Positions 1 through 10,177 of a stretch of 20,524 nt of DNA are shown here, piece by piece. The notes beneath the pieces are model-generated. The model saw nothing but the letters and a program-made list of their open reading frames with translations. It searched no databases and was not told the DNA's origin. The DNA is taken from positions 23,093 to 43,616 of the forward strand of contig JBNGIO010005682.1 of the NCBI GenBank assembly GCA_049999805.1. The letters run 5' to 3'. The translations under genes and the position numbers were made by a program. The stretch's first letter is position 1; the number at the start of each line of letters is the position of its first letter. The stretch comes from Folioceros fuciformis. Lineage: Eukaryota; Anthocerotophyta; Anthocerotopsida; Anthocerotales.

Positions 1-139
1 TGACCCTCCATCCACAGCAGCAAGGAACCCCATCGCTCCTTCGTGGGAACGAAACCCAATGTCTCAACGACAATGGGATAAGTGTGGCCACTAAAGGTGG
101 AACCCGTCGGCAATCAGTGGCCGGGGTTTTGCCTCCACA
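1..139 (-). repeat. Dispersed repeat copy A (probable LTR start, inverted)
   Basis: Read on the minus strand this begins TGTGGAGGCAAAACC and matches the segment starting at 20428 with about 4 differences in 97 bases, and the more diverged segment at 19185-19320. Homology stops abruptly at the TG in all three copies and the flanks are unrelated, so the TG looks like a real element end such as an LTR start. The copy runs off the left edge of the window. Family unknown. Confidence 0.7.
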
Positions 140-304
140 ACACTTCCATAAAAACCTTCCCAGCCGCTCACTACCTACCATGGGCACTTGCCCAGAAACC
201 TACCTTCCACATGCCTCCCTTTGAACTGTTCTGAACAAAAAGAAACCAAGTTAGACTTTCCTAGACCGATTACCAAACTTTTACATTCCACATCATAGAA
301 TCAT
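140..304. other. Flank of repeat A, no gene seen
   Basis: No convincing reading frame. It contains a perfect short palindrome at 181-194 (TGGGCA and TGCCCA around a CT spacer). This stretch does not resemble the flanks of the other two repeat copies. Confidence 0.4.
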
Positions 305-688
305 GCTCTAGAAGTACTTGAGAAAAAGGAAAAGAATGCCAAATAGGCGTTGAGTGAAAGTTGTGCAGAGTTGGAGTCAAAGCTACACTTGCGAGAAAAA
401 GGAAAGTCGATGCTTGTGGAGGAAGACAGTGAAAAGGAGAAGTGACAGCAAACTTTGCGAAGACTTATTTTAGGAGAATCTAGACCTCACAATTGGACTT
501 AGCTCAAAGTCTTTTGTGAATATTTGATAATTCTCAGAAATCATTTTCCAAACGTAGAAAGTTTAATAAAAGGTTTGGAGAGAAAAAGTGGGGAGCAAAA
601 CTTAGTGTGGAATTCCTCAGGACGTCAAGTCTTAGAAGTGGTGTATTTCACTTTGTTTCCTTGTTGGTTTGGATACAAACTAGTGTAA
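305..688 (+). pseudogene. Broken reading frame with coiled-coil start, unidentified
   Basis: One frame can be followed from about 305 to a TAA at 686-688, interrupted by three stops (TAG, TGA, TAG). The first ~60 codons are rich in Lys, Glu and Leu with heptad-like spacing, consistent with a coiled coil. The second half is more globular, with Trp/Phe/Leu-rich segments and an aromatic C-terminus. Codon-like composition and the consistent frame suggest old coding sequence, probably an accessory or gag-like protein of a retroelement, since it lies just upstream of a gag-like pseudogene. I do not recognise the family, and it could be a chance open stretch. Confidence 0.35.
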
Positions 689-760
689 AAGTTGGATTAA
701 ATTGAAAGTTTGCAAGTTTTTATTCTAAGTTGTTGGTAGACTGGTGTAAAACTTTTTAGT

Positions 761-2751
761 ATGAGAAGACCCATAGCTAAAAGTGTTAGGATGACTCGAG
801 CTAGTACTAGGCAAACACGTTTATCATCAAAGTTTAGCAATAGAATGGGAGATGATGGAGTTAATAGGTCAACTTAGAGTATGGCTGTGGGAAAAAGAAG
901 AGATAAAGGATTCAAAAGAGGTGTAGGGCGACCAAGGTTGACTAAAAGAAGAGAGGAGAGCAGGAAACTGGAGGGAACACTTGCAGCAGATGGTGGGCCC
1001 AGGAAGAGGATAGAATTCCATTTACAATGAGTGGACGAGATAGAAGTGGGAGGGAAGAACGAGAGAATATGGAGCTTGATCGTGAACTTGGTAATAGACG
1101 TAAGAACTTTGAAGGGGTTGGCAAGGGAGGAGAAAAGTTATGGTTGACAGCTGAGGAGTTGAGGCATTTGTGTCTTGAAAGAGGTCTTGTGATTAAAGAC
1201 CGAGACCTTGTGATGGATGTGCAGAATTGAACGGTGGAGGCTACTCTTGCAGTGCCGCAACCTAAAGGTGTGGATAGAAGGGTGAAAGTGATAAATAGAC
1301 AAGAAAATCAAATGTTGAATTCACGACCAGAAAAAGTTTTTGGAGTGGATAAGAACGGTAGAGGTGGGGTAGCGCTACCTGTCAAAAGTGAAAAATATTT
1401 AGGACATCCAAAGTCTTCAATTTCTATTAACTAGTTAATGTGTTTTTTTTATATGGTTAAGTTGCAAGATTGTGGAGGGGAGGATGTTGAGTTGGATCCT
1501 TGGTATGAGTATACTCTGTTAAGAAATTTGTTAAGTGGAGATGCTTAAAAGTTTTATGAACTTGATAGTAAATAGTAAGCATGCTAAACCCATGAAGGAA
1601 TTTTTCAATCGATTAGAGATAAGGTTTCCATCAGTAAATGCTATAAAGATAGAAGAGTTGGCCAACTTGAAAAGAAGGCCTAATGAGACCGCGCTCATGT
1701 TTCACAATCGAACTAGTCACTTGGTAATGGATACATGAATGCATAATGAGATGGAAATGTGTTTTAAATATGTTTGTAATTTGGATGAAGATATTGGGGA
1801 AGATGTGTTTAGAGAGTTGACATCATTATATGGAAAAACATAAATGTTGGAACAAGTTTTTCCAATTGCAGAGAAGCATGAGCAAGCAAGAGCATTGTTG
1901 AAAGCCATGGGCAGGAAAGTTGGGGGAGATAGAAAGGGAGGTACATTTTTTACGGCGACACCTAGATACAATTATTTGGCCAGATCGAGACCAAGTTGGC
2001 AGTAGCAAACAACACTAGGAGGATGGATAACAAATATATGAAGCTTGTTTTGAATGTGGAATCGGACAAAGGGATCAAATGTTTGAGGTGTGGGAGTGGT
2101 GCACATGTGATGATGGAATGCATGGTGAAAAAGGATGTAACTTGTAACCATTGTGGGAAAGGACGCTTGGAGAGGGTGTGTTAGCAGAAGCACTCCTCTC
2201 TCAGTCCTACCAAGCTTGGACAAAGAGGGCAAAATGTTAAAAATGTCAAGCAGGTGCAAAAGGCTGGAAGGAGTCGGGTAGTGGGAACAAGTGAGGAGGT
2301 GATAAGCAACCGTGTGGATAAGTCTCACAAAATGTTAGAATTGCGTATAGCAAATCTAAAAGCTAATATAGACAAATTGAAGGCTGCTAGTATTCAGAAT
2401 GGGGTTAAAATCAAGGAAGTTAAGACTGTGGAAAAGAAGAAAGGAATGAATGAGCAGGAGGAGGCTTACAAAGAGTTTCAGTTGGATGCTTTTGTTTGTG
2501 AAATAGAGTATGAGAAGACTATGAATGTGTGGGGCATGTGGAAGACGGTCAATGCAAGGCTTGGAGGCAAGAGCATGGATCATGGAAGGAAAAATGCTTC
2601 AGGGAGAAAGTACCCTGAGTCATTTTAGGTTATGGATGTGGACCTAAACAATTTTAACACAAGGATGAGGGAGAAGACTGCAAGAGTGTTGGATCAGCAT
2701 CGAGGTAAAAAGGTAACAGCCTTGCAGGGGGACTTGATCTTTTGTGTTTAA
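761..2751 (+). pseudogene. gag: Ty3/gypsy-like gag, decayed
   Basis: Capsid/nucleocapsid protein of an LTR retrotransposon, which would package element RNA in cytoplasmic particles. A basic N-terminal stretch starts at an ATG at 761. A possible SAP-like helix pair lies near 1135-1225 (LTAEELRHLCLERGL). The retrotransposon gag core follows at about 1480-1900, with the family pattern FFNRLEIRF, then ELANLKRRPNETALMF, then EKHEQARALL. At 2080-2121 a CX2CX4HX4C zinc knuckle is intact; a second one at 2143-2181 lacks its histidine. A Lys/Glu-rich tail follows. The frame changes near 1027, 1575 and 2000, and there are several stops including TAA at 1546 and 1841. No protease, RT or integrase follows: the frame runs into the end of the minus-strand methyltransferase-like gene. 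Confidence 0.75.
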
Positions 2752-2844
2752 AATTGGTTGGAGTTATTTAGTAAGGCAAGAATAACAGAAGCAAAAATCC
2801 AAGAACTTTTGCAAGCCCAAGCTTTTTATTTCTCTGTTTGCTTG

Positions 2845-3657
2845 TTATACCCTCCACATAGGTGAAATCCGTATCAAAGCCCATTGCCCTCTCTCACTGG
2901 GTGACAGAACATCCCACATATTCTTCGTGCTGTCAAATACCATTCCAGGTCCATCTCTTTTGAATGCATTAGCGTTTTCAAAGCTGACAAATGTCAGTAA
3001 CGCCCTTCTAGGCTCACCCTTTTTACTTACACAATAAAAAGGATGTCTATCATCTAAAACCACCCGCCTACTTCTACGCCCTTCTTCCAAAATTTGATCC
3101 ACTATAAACTCCTCACTCCTTTGCCACTGATTTGCATGTCTTTGCAACAAATGCTTAGGCATCATGTTGTTCCAAAAACAACAAAGTTTGTGAGCCCTTG
3201 ATCCAAATTGCACTGCATCCAACTTTATAGGCTCTCCTAGATCATACTTAATCTCCTCAAAATCTTGTCTCAGCAACACCCTCTTATAGATGTGAGAGTC
3301 CACATTCTCAACTAAATACCCACATTTTGTCTTTTGACACCCTTGTATCAAATTGAGAATCCTTACCAACTCATAAAATAATACATATCTATAATCCATT
3401 AACCCTTTTCCTCTTCTTGTCATTGAGTGTCCCTGACACTCCCAACCCACCACTACAAGATCAATTTCTTCCACCATATGAAATTGCACCAATCCAATAA
3501 GCCTAACATCTTGTGACCAAGTGGAAAATGCCTTCTTTACAGCCTCAATCTTCAACTACATTGGATACTTTTTACACAGCTTAAACAATTTGGCCTTTGC
3601 AATTGTCTGACAAACTTCATCTAGATCACAATAAATGTAACGTTTAATTGCATATCC
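2845..3657 (-). pseudogene. C5 cytosine-DNA methyltransferase-like, C-terminal part (split by copia insertion)
   Basis: This is the downstream part of the gene whose upstream part lies at 10183-10701. C5 methyltransferases transfer methyl from S-adenosylmethionine to cytosine in DNA. Visible on the minus strand: a motif II-like segment KRYIYCDLDEV just after the junction; motif IV-like GWECQGHS (3421-3450) with the catalytic Cys present but Glu where most family members have Pro; motif VI ENV (3301-3320); a motif VIII-like GSRAHKLCCF with lost arginines; and a late SPSERGQWAL segment resembling the usual SPxERE region before the target-recognition C-terminus. An in-frame TAG lies at 3556-3558. 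After the SERG region the frame ends in unrelated codons and a TAA, so the C-terminus is probably shifted or truncated. Close relatives occur, as far as I know, in plant retroelements rather than as host DRM, MET or CMT genes. Confidence 0.8.
3653..3657. repeat. Left target-site duplication of copia element
   Basis: TATCC directly before the 5' LTR. The matching TAACC follows the 3' LTR with one mismatch. Joining the flanks with a single copy keeps the methyltransferase frame, which independently confirms the boundary. Confidence 0.75.
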
Positions 3658-3850
3658 TGTTGAGATATTCGGCCCTCCTTACATAGCGTAAAATAATGTC
3701 AAACAGCTAACCTAAAATAAGTAGTTAGGGTTAGAAGGTAGTTACACGAATAACCGTCGTGTGCCACCTGCGCACGCACGCACGAACCTACAAGAACTAT
3801 GTGCGCTATTTTTCTTTAATGCAACATTGTATTTTGTGTACACCGCATTA
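3658..3850 (+). repeat. 5' LTR of copia element
   Basis: Aligns end to end with 9985-10177, both exactly 193 bp. It starts TGTTGAG and ends GCATTA, so the ends are TG...TA rather than the usual TG...CA. Holds a short CGCA-type repeat (CGCACGCACGCACG). The primer site begins at the next base. No clear TATA box was seen; AT-rich TTTTTCTTTAATG near the end may serve transcription initiation or RNA 3'-end formation. Confidence 0.9.
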
Positions 3851-3863
3851 TGGTATTAGAGCC
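3851..3863 (+). other. Primer-binding site, initiator-Met tRNA type
   Basis: TGGTATTAGAGCC directly abuts the 5' LTR and differs by one base (T for C) from the usual plant copia primer site TGGTATCAGAGC, which is complementary to the 3' end of initiator methionine tRNA. Confidence 0.88.
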
Positions 3864-4327
3864 TTGACTAGGCGTTGATGAAATCCCTGTGCCCTCTATT
3901 GAGGCGCAGCCTTTTCTGTCACTTTGACAGGAAGCACATGGATAGCACCAACGCCCTGCAAAGTGGTTAGTCAATCAAGAACGACTTACGCTATGAGCAG
4001 CCTTCCCCTTAATCAGTGGGTTGGCTGGATGTTGTTCCTTTGTCAATTCATGGACCCGGAATTAGCCTTCATGATCGATCAAGCAGTGAGTGCTGTGATG
4101 TGGCGCAACGAGCAGCAGTGGAAGAAGAGGGCGGTTGACATCCACAAGCGTGTCAAGATTGCCCATCAACATTCTTGATTTTCCTGTGCAGTGCGGTCTG
4201 GAGGTTAGCAGGTGTACGCTGCAACTACTAGCCAGTGCAAGGAAGGTGGAAGGGTTGAGGATGGCAAGTCAAAGTGTAGAGCCTGCAAGTAAAGGAACTG
4301 GGGAGGTTGGCGTACCTTGTTCCTAGG
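3864..4327 (+). other. Leader of copia element with a short open stretch
   Basis: Untranslated leader or eroded 5' coding DNA. One open stretch at 3924-4178 encodes about 84 residues with protein-like composition (Trp, Met and Gln rich, including WMLFLCQFMDPELAF), in the same frame as the downstream gag core but separated from it by many stops. Could be an upstream small ORF or the remnant of a longer N-terminus. No known domain recognised. Confidence 0.35.
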
Positions 4328-4883
4328 ATGGCACAACGCCATCGTTTTGGTAGGCGCAATCAGAGGAGCATGCCCCAGTTCATCCCTCCTTATGAAGTGA
4401 CCAATATTTTGGTGACCTGAGACAGGCGCACTCAACCTTGGAGGATCCTGAATCTTGCTACAGCAAATCCAAGCATCCATCACTATCGTAGGTCACTGCC
4501 GTACAGTCGATGAGATCCTGTTGCACAGCGTCGTTCAGAGTCAATGTTGAGAAGAGGTCAGGTTGAGTCGCTTGCTGTGTCTGTTCAAAATCTATCCCAA
4601 CGCCTCGATAACATTAACAGCAAAGCATTGTGTTGCACCCAGCATATCCTGTCAACCAATCAAGTTGCTAGACTAGAATCCTACCTACGGCAGTTGGATG
4701 TGAAGTTGTTTGTCTTGCCAAGGCCAAGCCCCACATCCTGGAACATACAAAGATCACTCAGACCTTGGCTTCTAATGAAAACCGTACAGTCTGCATTCAC
4801 TGTCAACAGAAACAGGTTGAGTCATACAATGCTGGTAGCTGTGACAGATGAGCAAGAGTCATTCTTACAGAACACCTGCCTAG
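4328..4883 (+). pseudogene. N-terminal extension of copia gag, decayed
   Basis: A frame opens at ATG 4328 with a strongly basic start (MAQRHRFGRRNQRS), continues through two TGA stops (4418, 4511) into a helical Leu/Gln/Asn-rich segment (SVQNLSQRLDNINSK), then appears to shift frame near 4715 into a segment with CIHC and a further Cys (4789-4850), a possible partial metal-binding motif. Another shift leads into the acidic start of gag near 4884. Typical plant copia polyproteins begin almost directly with the gag core, so this would add about 180 residues. Coding status is inferred only from composition and near-continuity. Confidence 0.4.
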
Positions 4884-5810
4884 CTTCGTCATTTAGCACA
4901 GGAAGTCGGTGTTATAGACCTTGATGAGTCTTCAGATAGTGAGTCAATTAGGAGTACAGATGTAGATTCCACCCGTGCATCTGTGAACACAGACCTATCA
5001 GAAAGAGATATAGTTTGGTTTAGTCGTACCAACATGGATGAGGAGGAGAAGGCCAGAGAAGACATGCAGAATGCATTGCAGTCACTTACCAGCGATGTGT
5101 TTAAGGAGAAAGACCGTATGGTGATTGGTGCTGAATATGACATCTGGGTAATGCGCATGCAAGGTGCGCTTGAAGAAAAGAATCTCTGGCATGTTGTGAG
5201 CGGAGAGACAGAGAAGCCTGATGTTAATTCTGCCGACCTGCCAGTATGGACTTTGGCTGATATCCATGCAAGGAACCTGATTCGTTCAGGTTTGGGTCCT
5301 GAAATGATTAAATAGGCCTCAGATGGGCCTGGAGACTCAGCAAAGGAGATGTGGGATCGTTTAGCAATGATGTTTGCCTCCCACGATATGGCTGCGTCTA
5401 TGTCTACATCAGCAAGGTACCACAACCTTAGAATGACAGAAGGTGAGAATGTGGAGCACTACATCGGGAGATTCAGAATCGCACGAGCTAAGCTATGTTC
5501 CACAGGTGTAAAGACTACTGACTACGAAGCTAGTTGCAGGCTGTTGAGTTCATTGCCACCCAGCTTTGGACCCTTTGTCACTGGTCAGCAGGCGATGGCA
5601 AAGGTGGAGGCCCGGTTGTCGAAAGCCTTAAAGATTGATGCAGAACCCTTGACATTTAACGGTGTCGTTGGGGCCATGCAACAAGAGGAAGCCACGCGGC
5701 TGTCCTCTAGATCTAGCAGATAGCAGACACAAGGTCAACAAGCCTTGTTTGCTGGACGGGGCAAACCGTATCAAAGAGGACGTGGAGGTTGGAACTCAAA
5801 AAAAGGCAGC
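4884..5810 (+). pseudogene. gag: copia gag (capsid), decayed
   Basis: Structural particle protein. An acidic, Ser/Asp-rich N-terminus (4911-4980) precedes the copia gag core, which shows the family pattern YDIWVMRMQGALEEKNLW, then EMWDRL, then MTEGENVEHYIGRF and LLSSLPPSF (5100-5580). TAG stops interrupt it at 5313-5315 and 5721-5723. Past the second stop the same frame carries an Arg/Gly-rich tract (GRGKPYQRGRGG) before reading changes to the next frame, close to a run of seven A at 5798-5804. Expected to form cytoplasmic virus-like particles in an intact relative. Confidence 0.85.
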
Positions 5811-6450
5811 AGACCTAGTTTCTAGTGCTTTTGGACAAGCTTTAGGAAGTAAAAAGAAGGCCGGAAATTGCCATTGGTGTGGCATATCAGGTCATTGGGC
5901 TCGAAATTGCCGGAAACGCAAAGTTGGTGAGCCCAAGAAGGAAGGTGCAGGCTCTCCAGAGGTGCACAATGTGCAAGCTGTTAAGAAGAAAAACCCACAA
6001 GTGATACTTACAATTTGCTTGACCACGGCTGGTACGCATACTTCAGCGTGTTTTGTTGACTCCGGAGCATCTACGCATATCTGTCACAGCAGGTCCTCGT
6101 TCAGTGAGTATGAGAAGTACAGGGACGTGCAGTCCATACTCTTAGGCGATGAGAGCTCACTACCCATAGTTGGGATGGGTACAGTGACCCTACACCTGCA
6201 TCATGGCAAGACTCTAGTGCTGCACAACGTTCTTCACGTTCCTGCAGTCACGAAGAACCTGCTATCAGTAAGGAAGCTGACTTCAGACACCACTCTGAAT
6301 GTGCTATTCAAGGGAGACAAGTGCATAATTGTGGATAGTGTGCATTCAGATGCCGTACTTGCAGAAGGGTTTCCAGTGAACGAGATATACCAGCTGAGCC
6401 TTGAAGGTAGTAGCTTGCCGATGCTGAATGTTGTTGGTATTCCTGCGAAC
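5811..6450 (+). pseudogene. copia nucleocapsid zinc knuckle and aspartic protease
   Basis: This segment is open in frame from about 5662 to 6588. At 5869-5910 there is an intact CX2CX4HX4C knuckle (CHWCGISGHWARNC) that would bind element RNA. The retropepsin active site FVDSGAST follows (Asp codon 6058-6060), then the flap and the C-terminal LLSVRKL segment (about 6262) shared by plant copia proteases. The protease would process the polyprotein. A frame change relative to upstream gag lies at about 5800-5860. It could be programmed in an active relative, but given the other damage it is more simply a mutation. Confidence 0.88.
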
Positions 6451-7460
6451 CTCACACCTGGTGAGATAGCTATGCTTTGGCATCTGCGTTGCGGACATCC
6501 ACATGGCGGAAAATTATCAGCAATGTCGAACAACTCATTGTATGCTGATGGGATACCTGGTCAAGTGGGGGACTTACCGCTCTGTGAGTAGTGCATCTAT
6601 GGGAAACATCATGAGGCTGCCTTTGACAAGACAGGTGCTCATCGTGACTCCACACCTCTGGAACTCGTGCATTCAGATATCTGTGGCCCGATTTCAGTAC
6701 CTTCCATTGGTGGTGGGTCATATTTCCTCACTTTTATCGACGATTTCACTTGCTACTACACTTTGTACATACTGAAGTACAAGAGTGAAACCCTTCAGCA
6801 CTTCAAAGATTTCCTGCACATGGGTGAGCGGCAAACTGGCCATAGTTTGCGATGCCTCCGATCCGACAATGGTGGGGAGTACATCTCTGGCAAGTTTAAA
6901 GTGTATTGTCGGGATCTTGGCATCACGAGGCAGCTCATAGTCCCCTACACAGCTCAACTCAACGGCGTCGCAGAGAAGAAGAATCAGCTGTTGCAAGAAA
7001 CTGCTCGGGCTTTGCTTAAGCAAGCTAGGCTTCCTAGGCGATATTGGGCTGAGGCCATGAACACTACTAACTACCTGCTCAGCAGGTTGCCTACTTGAGT
7101 GTTACCTGGTAAGACGCCATTTGAGGCGTGGTGGGGACGAAAACCACCAATCCAGCACCTTCGCATTTTTTGTGCTCCAGCATATGCGTTTGTTCCAAAG
7201 CCTAAAAGGACAACAAAGCTGCACGACAGGGCACACCAGTTAGTGTTCATAGGTTACACTGATGGCATCAAAGCTTATAAGCTTTCTGACCCTGAGGCAT
7301 GCATTGTCAGTCATGCACGTAGTGTAGTTTTTGATAAACGACGAGTGATGCATCCCCCTACTACCTCCATTGACTCGGACAGAGGTGAAAATGTTCTACC
7401 TGAGATAGTTGAGGACCCCGACGAGGATGATCTAGTCGATGGGGCACCCATGCTGATGTA
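6451..7460 (+). pseudogene. int: copia integrase, decayed
   Basis: Inserts the cDNA into the genome. An HHCC zinc domain is visible as LWHLRCGHP and LCE-stop-CIYGK, the stop being TAG at 6589-6591. The catalytic core has the first Asp in HSDICGP (about 6676), the second in SDNGGEY (about 6865) and Glu in GVAEKKNQ (about 6975). The C-terminal part has the copia signature GKTPFEAWWGRKP and LRIFCAPAY. A TGA at 7096-7098 interrupts it. An acidic linker at 7377-7460 leads to a frame change to the RT frame near 7440-7461. Confidence 0.92.
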
Positions 7461-8900
7461 GATCAGTTTGAAGTTTCATATTTTGGTCAATCTGGCGAGG
7501 ATGATGATGGTCATGATGTTGAGACTGCAATCGAGGGTGATAGTATATCACCTGACACCTATACAGAAGGATTGGAAGCAGCAGAGCCCATAGAGGAGGT
7601 ACCCATTGCTGATGTACCTACTTCACAAGTGAGAAGTACATACAATCTGCGTGAAAGAAACAGGCCGTGGAAGGAGCCTCCCCTCGAGATGGAAGACTGG
7701 AGGCCTACTAGGGTTACTAGATTACAGAAGCAAAAGGGAGGCAAGTCGAATGCTGGTAGTGTCGTTACCTTGGAAGTGCCTGCAGTGGGGGCACCGGCAC
7801 CAGTACCAGCACTTGCTGAGGTGGACAGTGAAGATGTAGTTTCAGCTGGGGATGCAACCCCGTCCACGTGGTTTGTTCAAGCCATGGTGGCATCCACCTC
7901 GGATTTTGCTGAACTAGCCTCTATGCAACAAGCATATTCAGGACCTGAGGCAAGATAGTGGAAGAAGGATGTAGAGGATGAGTATGCATCCGTAGTTAAA
8001 AATGGAACCTGGACATTGGAGGAGTTGCCAAAGGGTAGAAAACCTATCTCATGTAAATGGGTCTTCAAGTGAAGGATGAAAGATGATGGCAGCATTAAAC
8101 GTTACAAAGCCAGACTGGTAGCAAGAGGTTTTTCTCAGATTCCTGGCATAGACTTTTCTGACACGTTCACTCCAGTTGTCAAGTTTGCAACCCTTCAAAT
8201 GATTCTTGCCATAGCTGCGCATATGGACCTGGATCTAGAGCAAATGGATGTGAAGACCGCTTTTCTACATGGTACTCTTGAAGAAGACATGTACATGGAG
8301 CAACCTGAGGGCTACGTAAAGCTAGGGACAGAGCATCTAGTCTGTAAGCTAAAGAAAACCTTGTATGGACTTAAACAAAGTCCTAGAGCTTGGAATCAGT
8401 GGATAGATACTTATCTTAAGAAGATGGGCTTCAAGCAGGGTGATGCTAACCCGGGGCTGTATGTTATGACTGAGGACAAGAGTTTCGTGATACTTCTGTT
8501 GTATGTAGATGACCTAATCCTGGCTGCAACCACGAGCAAAGGGAGCTTAATGCAGAAGGTTAAATCACTCCTCAAAAAGGAATTCGAGATGACAAAGTTA
8601 GGGGAACTTACATGGTGCCTTGGAATAGACATTGCAAGAGATAGGAAGGCAAGGAGACTTTCCATTTCGCAACATAAGTATGTCAGAGACTACTTGAAGA
8701 AGTTTAACCTCGAGAATGCGAATGGATGTGCCACTCTGTTGGCCACAAGGCTCAAAATAATGAAGAGCCTGGTTCCCATGATACCTGAAGAAGCTGAAGA
8801 GATGTCTAGGACACCATATCGGCATGTAGTAGGGACCCTAATCTATTTGTCAAATGTTACACGACCAGATATTGCCTTCCCTGTTAGCCTAGAGTCATAG
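7461..8900 (+). pseudogene. copia reverse transcriptase, decayed
   Basis: Copies element RNA into DNA. The linker with an NLRERNRPWK-like segment (about 7645) precedes RT proper. Diagnostic blocks are the KDVEDEY start (about 7962), ISCKWVFK then a TGA at 8070-8072, YKARLVARGFSQ, DFSDTFTPVVK, QMDVKTAFLHG, YGLKQSPRAWN, and the catalytic YVDDL (8502-8516) with both aspartates present. Stops: TAG 7956, TGA 8070 and TAG 8898, the last in the usual GVVSRFLENP-like region. The reading frame is constant from about 7440 to the end of RNase H. Confidence 0.93.
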
Positions 8901-9488
8901 TTCTTAGAAAACCCTCACCCTAAGCATTGGAGCCAAGTCAAAAGAACGTTCAGATACTTGAAATCCACTCCGACGCATGGCATTACATATGCTGGGATAG
9001 AGGAGGAGCTCTTAACTTTGGAGGGCTTCTGCGACTCAGACTGGGCGTATGACCTAGACAGCAGGAAGTCCCTATCAGCCTTTGTGTTCTTGTTGGCAGG
9101 TCCGGTCACCTGGACAAGCAAGAAACAAGCAACTGTATCAACTTCGAGCACGGAAGCTGAATACAAAGCACTTATAGTAGCTGCAAAAGAGGCAATCTGG
9201 ATCAGGCGGAACCTATCTAATGTTGGGATGAAGCAACCAAGCGCCACCGTTCTTCAATGTGATAATCAGGGCGCCATTGCGCTATCAAGAAACCTTGCTT
9301 TCCACTCTAAGGTGAAGCATATGGAAATACACCACCATTTCATAAGAGAAGTGGTGAGCAACGGTCAAATGACAATCCAGTATATTCCTACAGCTGAGAA
9401 CCCTGCGGATCTACTGACCAAAGCCCTGCCTAGAGAGCTGCACAACAAACATGCAAATAGGCTAGGCATAGCAGCCTGTGAGAAGTAA
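8901..9488 (+). pseudogene. copia RNase H and polyprotein end
   Basis: Degrades the RNA strand during reverse transcription. The frame continues from RT after the TAG at 8898. The fold's acidic residues can be seen in GFCDSDWA, SSTEAEYKAL and QCDNQGAI, followed by HHHFIREVV and the copia-typical NPADLLTKALP. It ends in a natural TAA at 9486-9488. This part carries no internal stop and is the best preserved segment of the element. Confidence 0.92.
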
Positions 9489-9975
9489 CAACAGATAGTT
9501 CGCCTACACGCCATCCATCGACAAACTGTAAGCTATGTAGAAGTTTCGACTAGTACCAGTTGAAGTTTTGTCATCAATTCCCACTCGCAGAAGGTAAAGC
9601 CTTGTCTTCTTGCAGATGAAGGAGGGTGGAGCCCAATTTGCGCCGTGGCAAACCAATGTGCAGCCATTCTGTGTACCGACTAGTAGCAACCGCCGTTGGT
9701 CCAAGCTCAGGTGCTGCGAAGTAGAGAAGAAGAGAGTAGCTTCTGCCTGAATCGTGTTGGAGAGTCTGACGGCTGAGGGTAAGAGTGGCGGCGGGCGATC
9801 ATCGACAGTAGGCGCATTTTGGGCAGCTTCAAGCTCTGCAATTACAGTGTCAAGGATTGTGACAACCTAGGCTAGCGCCACAATCAAGGTCTTAAGCGGC
9901 CGCCGAATCCAAAAAAAAAGAAAAGTGGAGCGTAAGAGCAGCATTAGAAGTATTAACAGTATAAGATAGGACCTC
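9489..9975 (+). other. 3' untranslated region of copia element
   Basis: No conserved frame. It contains AAAAAAAAAGAAAAG (about 9911-9925) and scattered purine tracts before the polypurine tract. The length, about 490 bp, is on the long side for a plant copia element. Confidence 0.6.
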
Positions 9976-9984
9976 AAGTGGGGG
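9976..9984 (+). other. Polypurine tract
   Basis: AAGTGGGGG ends immediately before the 3' LTR, the normal position and composition for the primer of second-strand synthesis. Confidence 0.85.
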
Positions 9985-10177
9985 TGTTGAGAAATTTGGC
10001 CCTCCTTATATAGCGTAAAATAATGTCAAACAGCTAACCTAAAATAAGTAGTTAGGATTAGAAGGTAGTTACACGAATAACCGTCGTGTGTCACCCAGGC
10101 GCGCACGCACGAACCTACAAGAACTATGTGCGCTATTTTTCTTTAATGCAACCTTGTATTTTTTGTACACCGCGTTA
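9985..10177 (+). repeat. 3' LTR of copia element
   Basis: 193 bp, begins TGTTGAG and ends GCGTTA. It differs from the 5' LTR at about 12 sites, five of them clustered in the GC-rich CGCA stretch near the middle, without net length change. Confidence 0.9.

Larger units (their letters stand above)
3658..10177 (+). mobile_element. Complete but dead Ty1/copia LTR retrotransposon (6520 bp)
   Basis: Structure: 193-bp LTR, primer-binding site, about 1 kb of leader and N-terminal extension, gag, protease, integrase, reverse transcriptase, RNase H, about 490 bp of 3' untranslated DNA, polypurine tract, 193-bp LTR, 5-bp target duplication. Integrase preceding RT is the copia order. The polyprotein is broken by at least nine in-frame stops and by frame changes near 4715, 4880, 5800-5860 and 7440-7460, so no active product is expected. 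The LTRs differ at about a dozen positions by eye (roughly 94 per cent identity), so insertion is not recent. It lies in opposite orientation to the methyltransferase-like gene it interrupts. Confidence 0.93.

Noticed and set aside
3770-3785. CGCACGCACGCACG as a CRISPR-like or microsatellite array
   Set aside because: Only three to four short units, part of the LTR, present in altered form in the 3' LTR.
4889-5425. 178-codon minus-strand open frame within copia gag
   Set aside because: It is the shadow of the gag coding strand, which carries clear copia gag motifs.
5798-5804. Run of seven A as a programmed frameshift site between gag and pol
   Set aside because: It lies near the frame change, but the element has nine stops and other shifts; simple mutation is enough unless active relatives share it.
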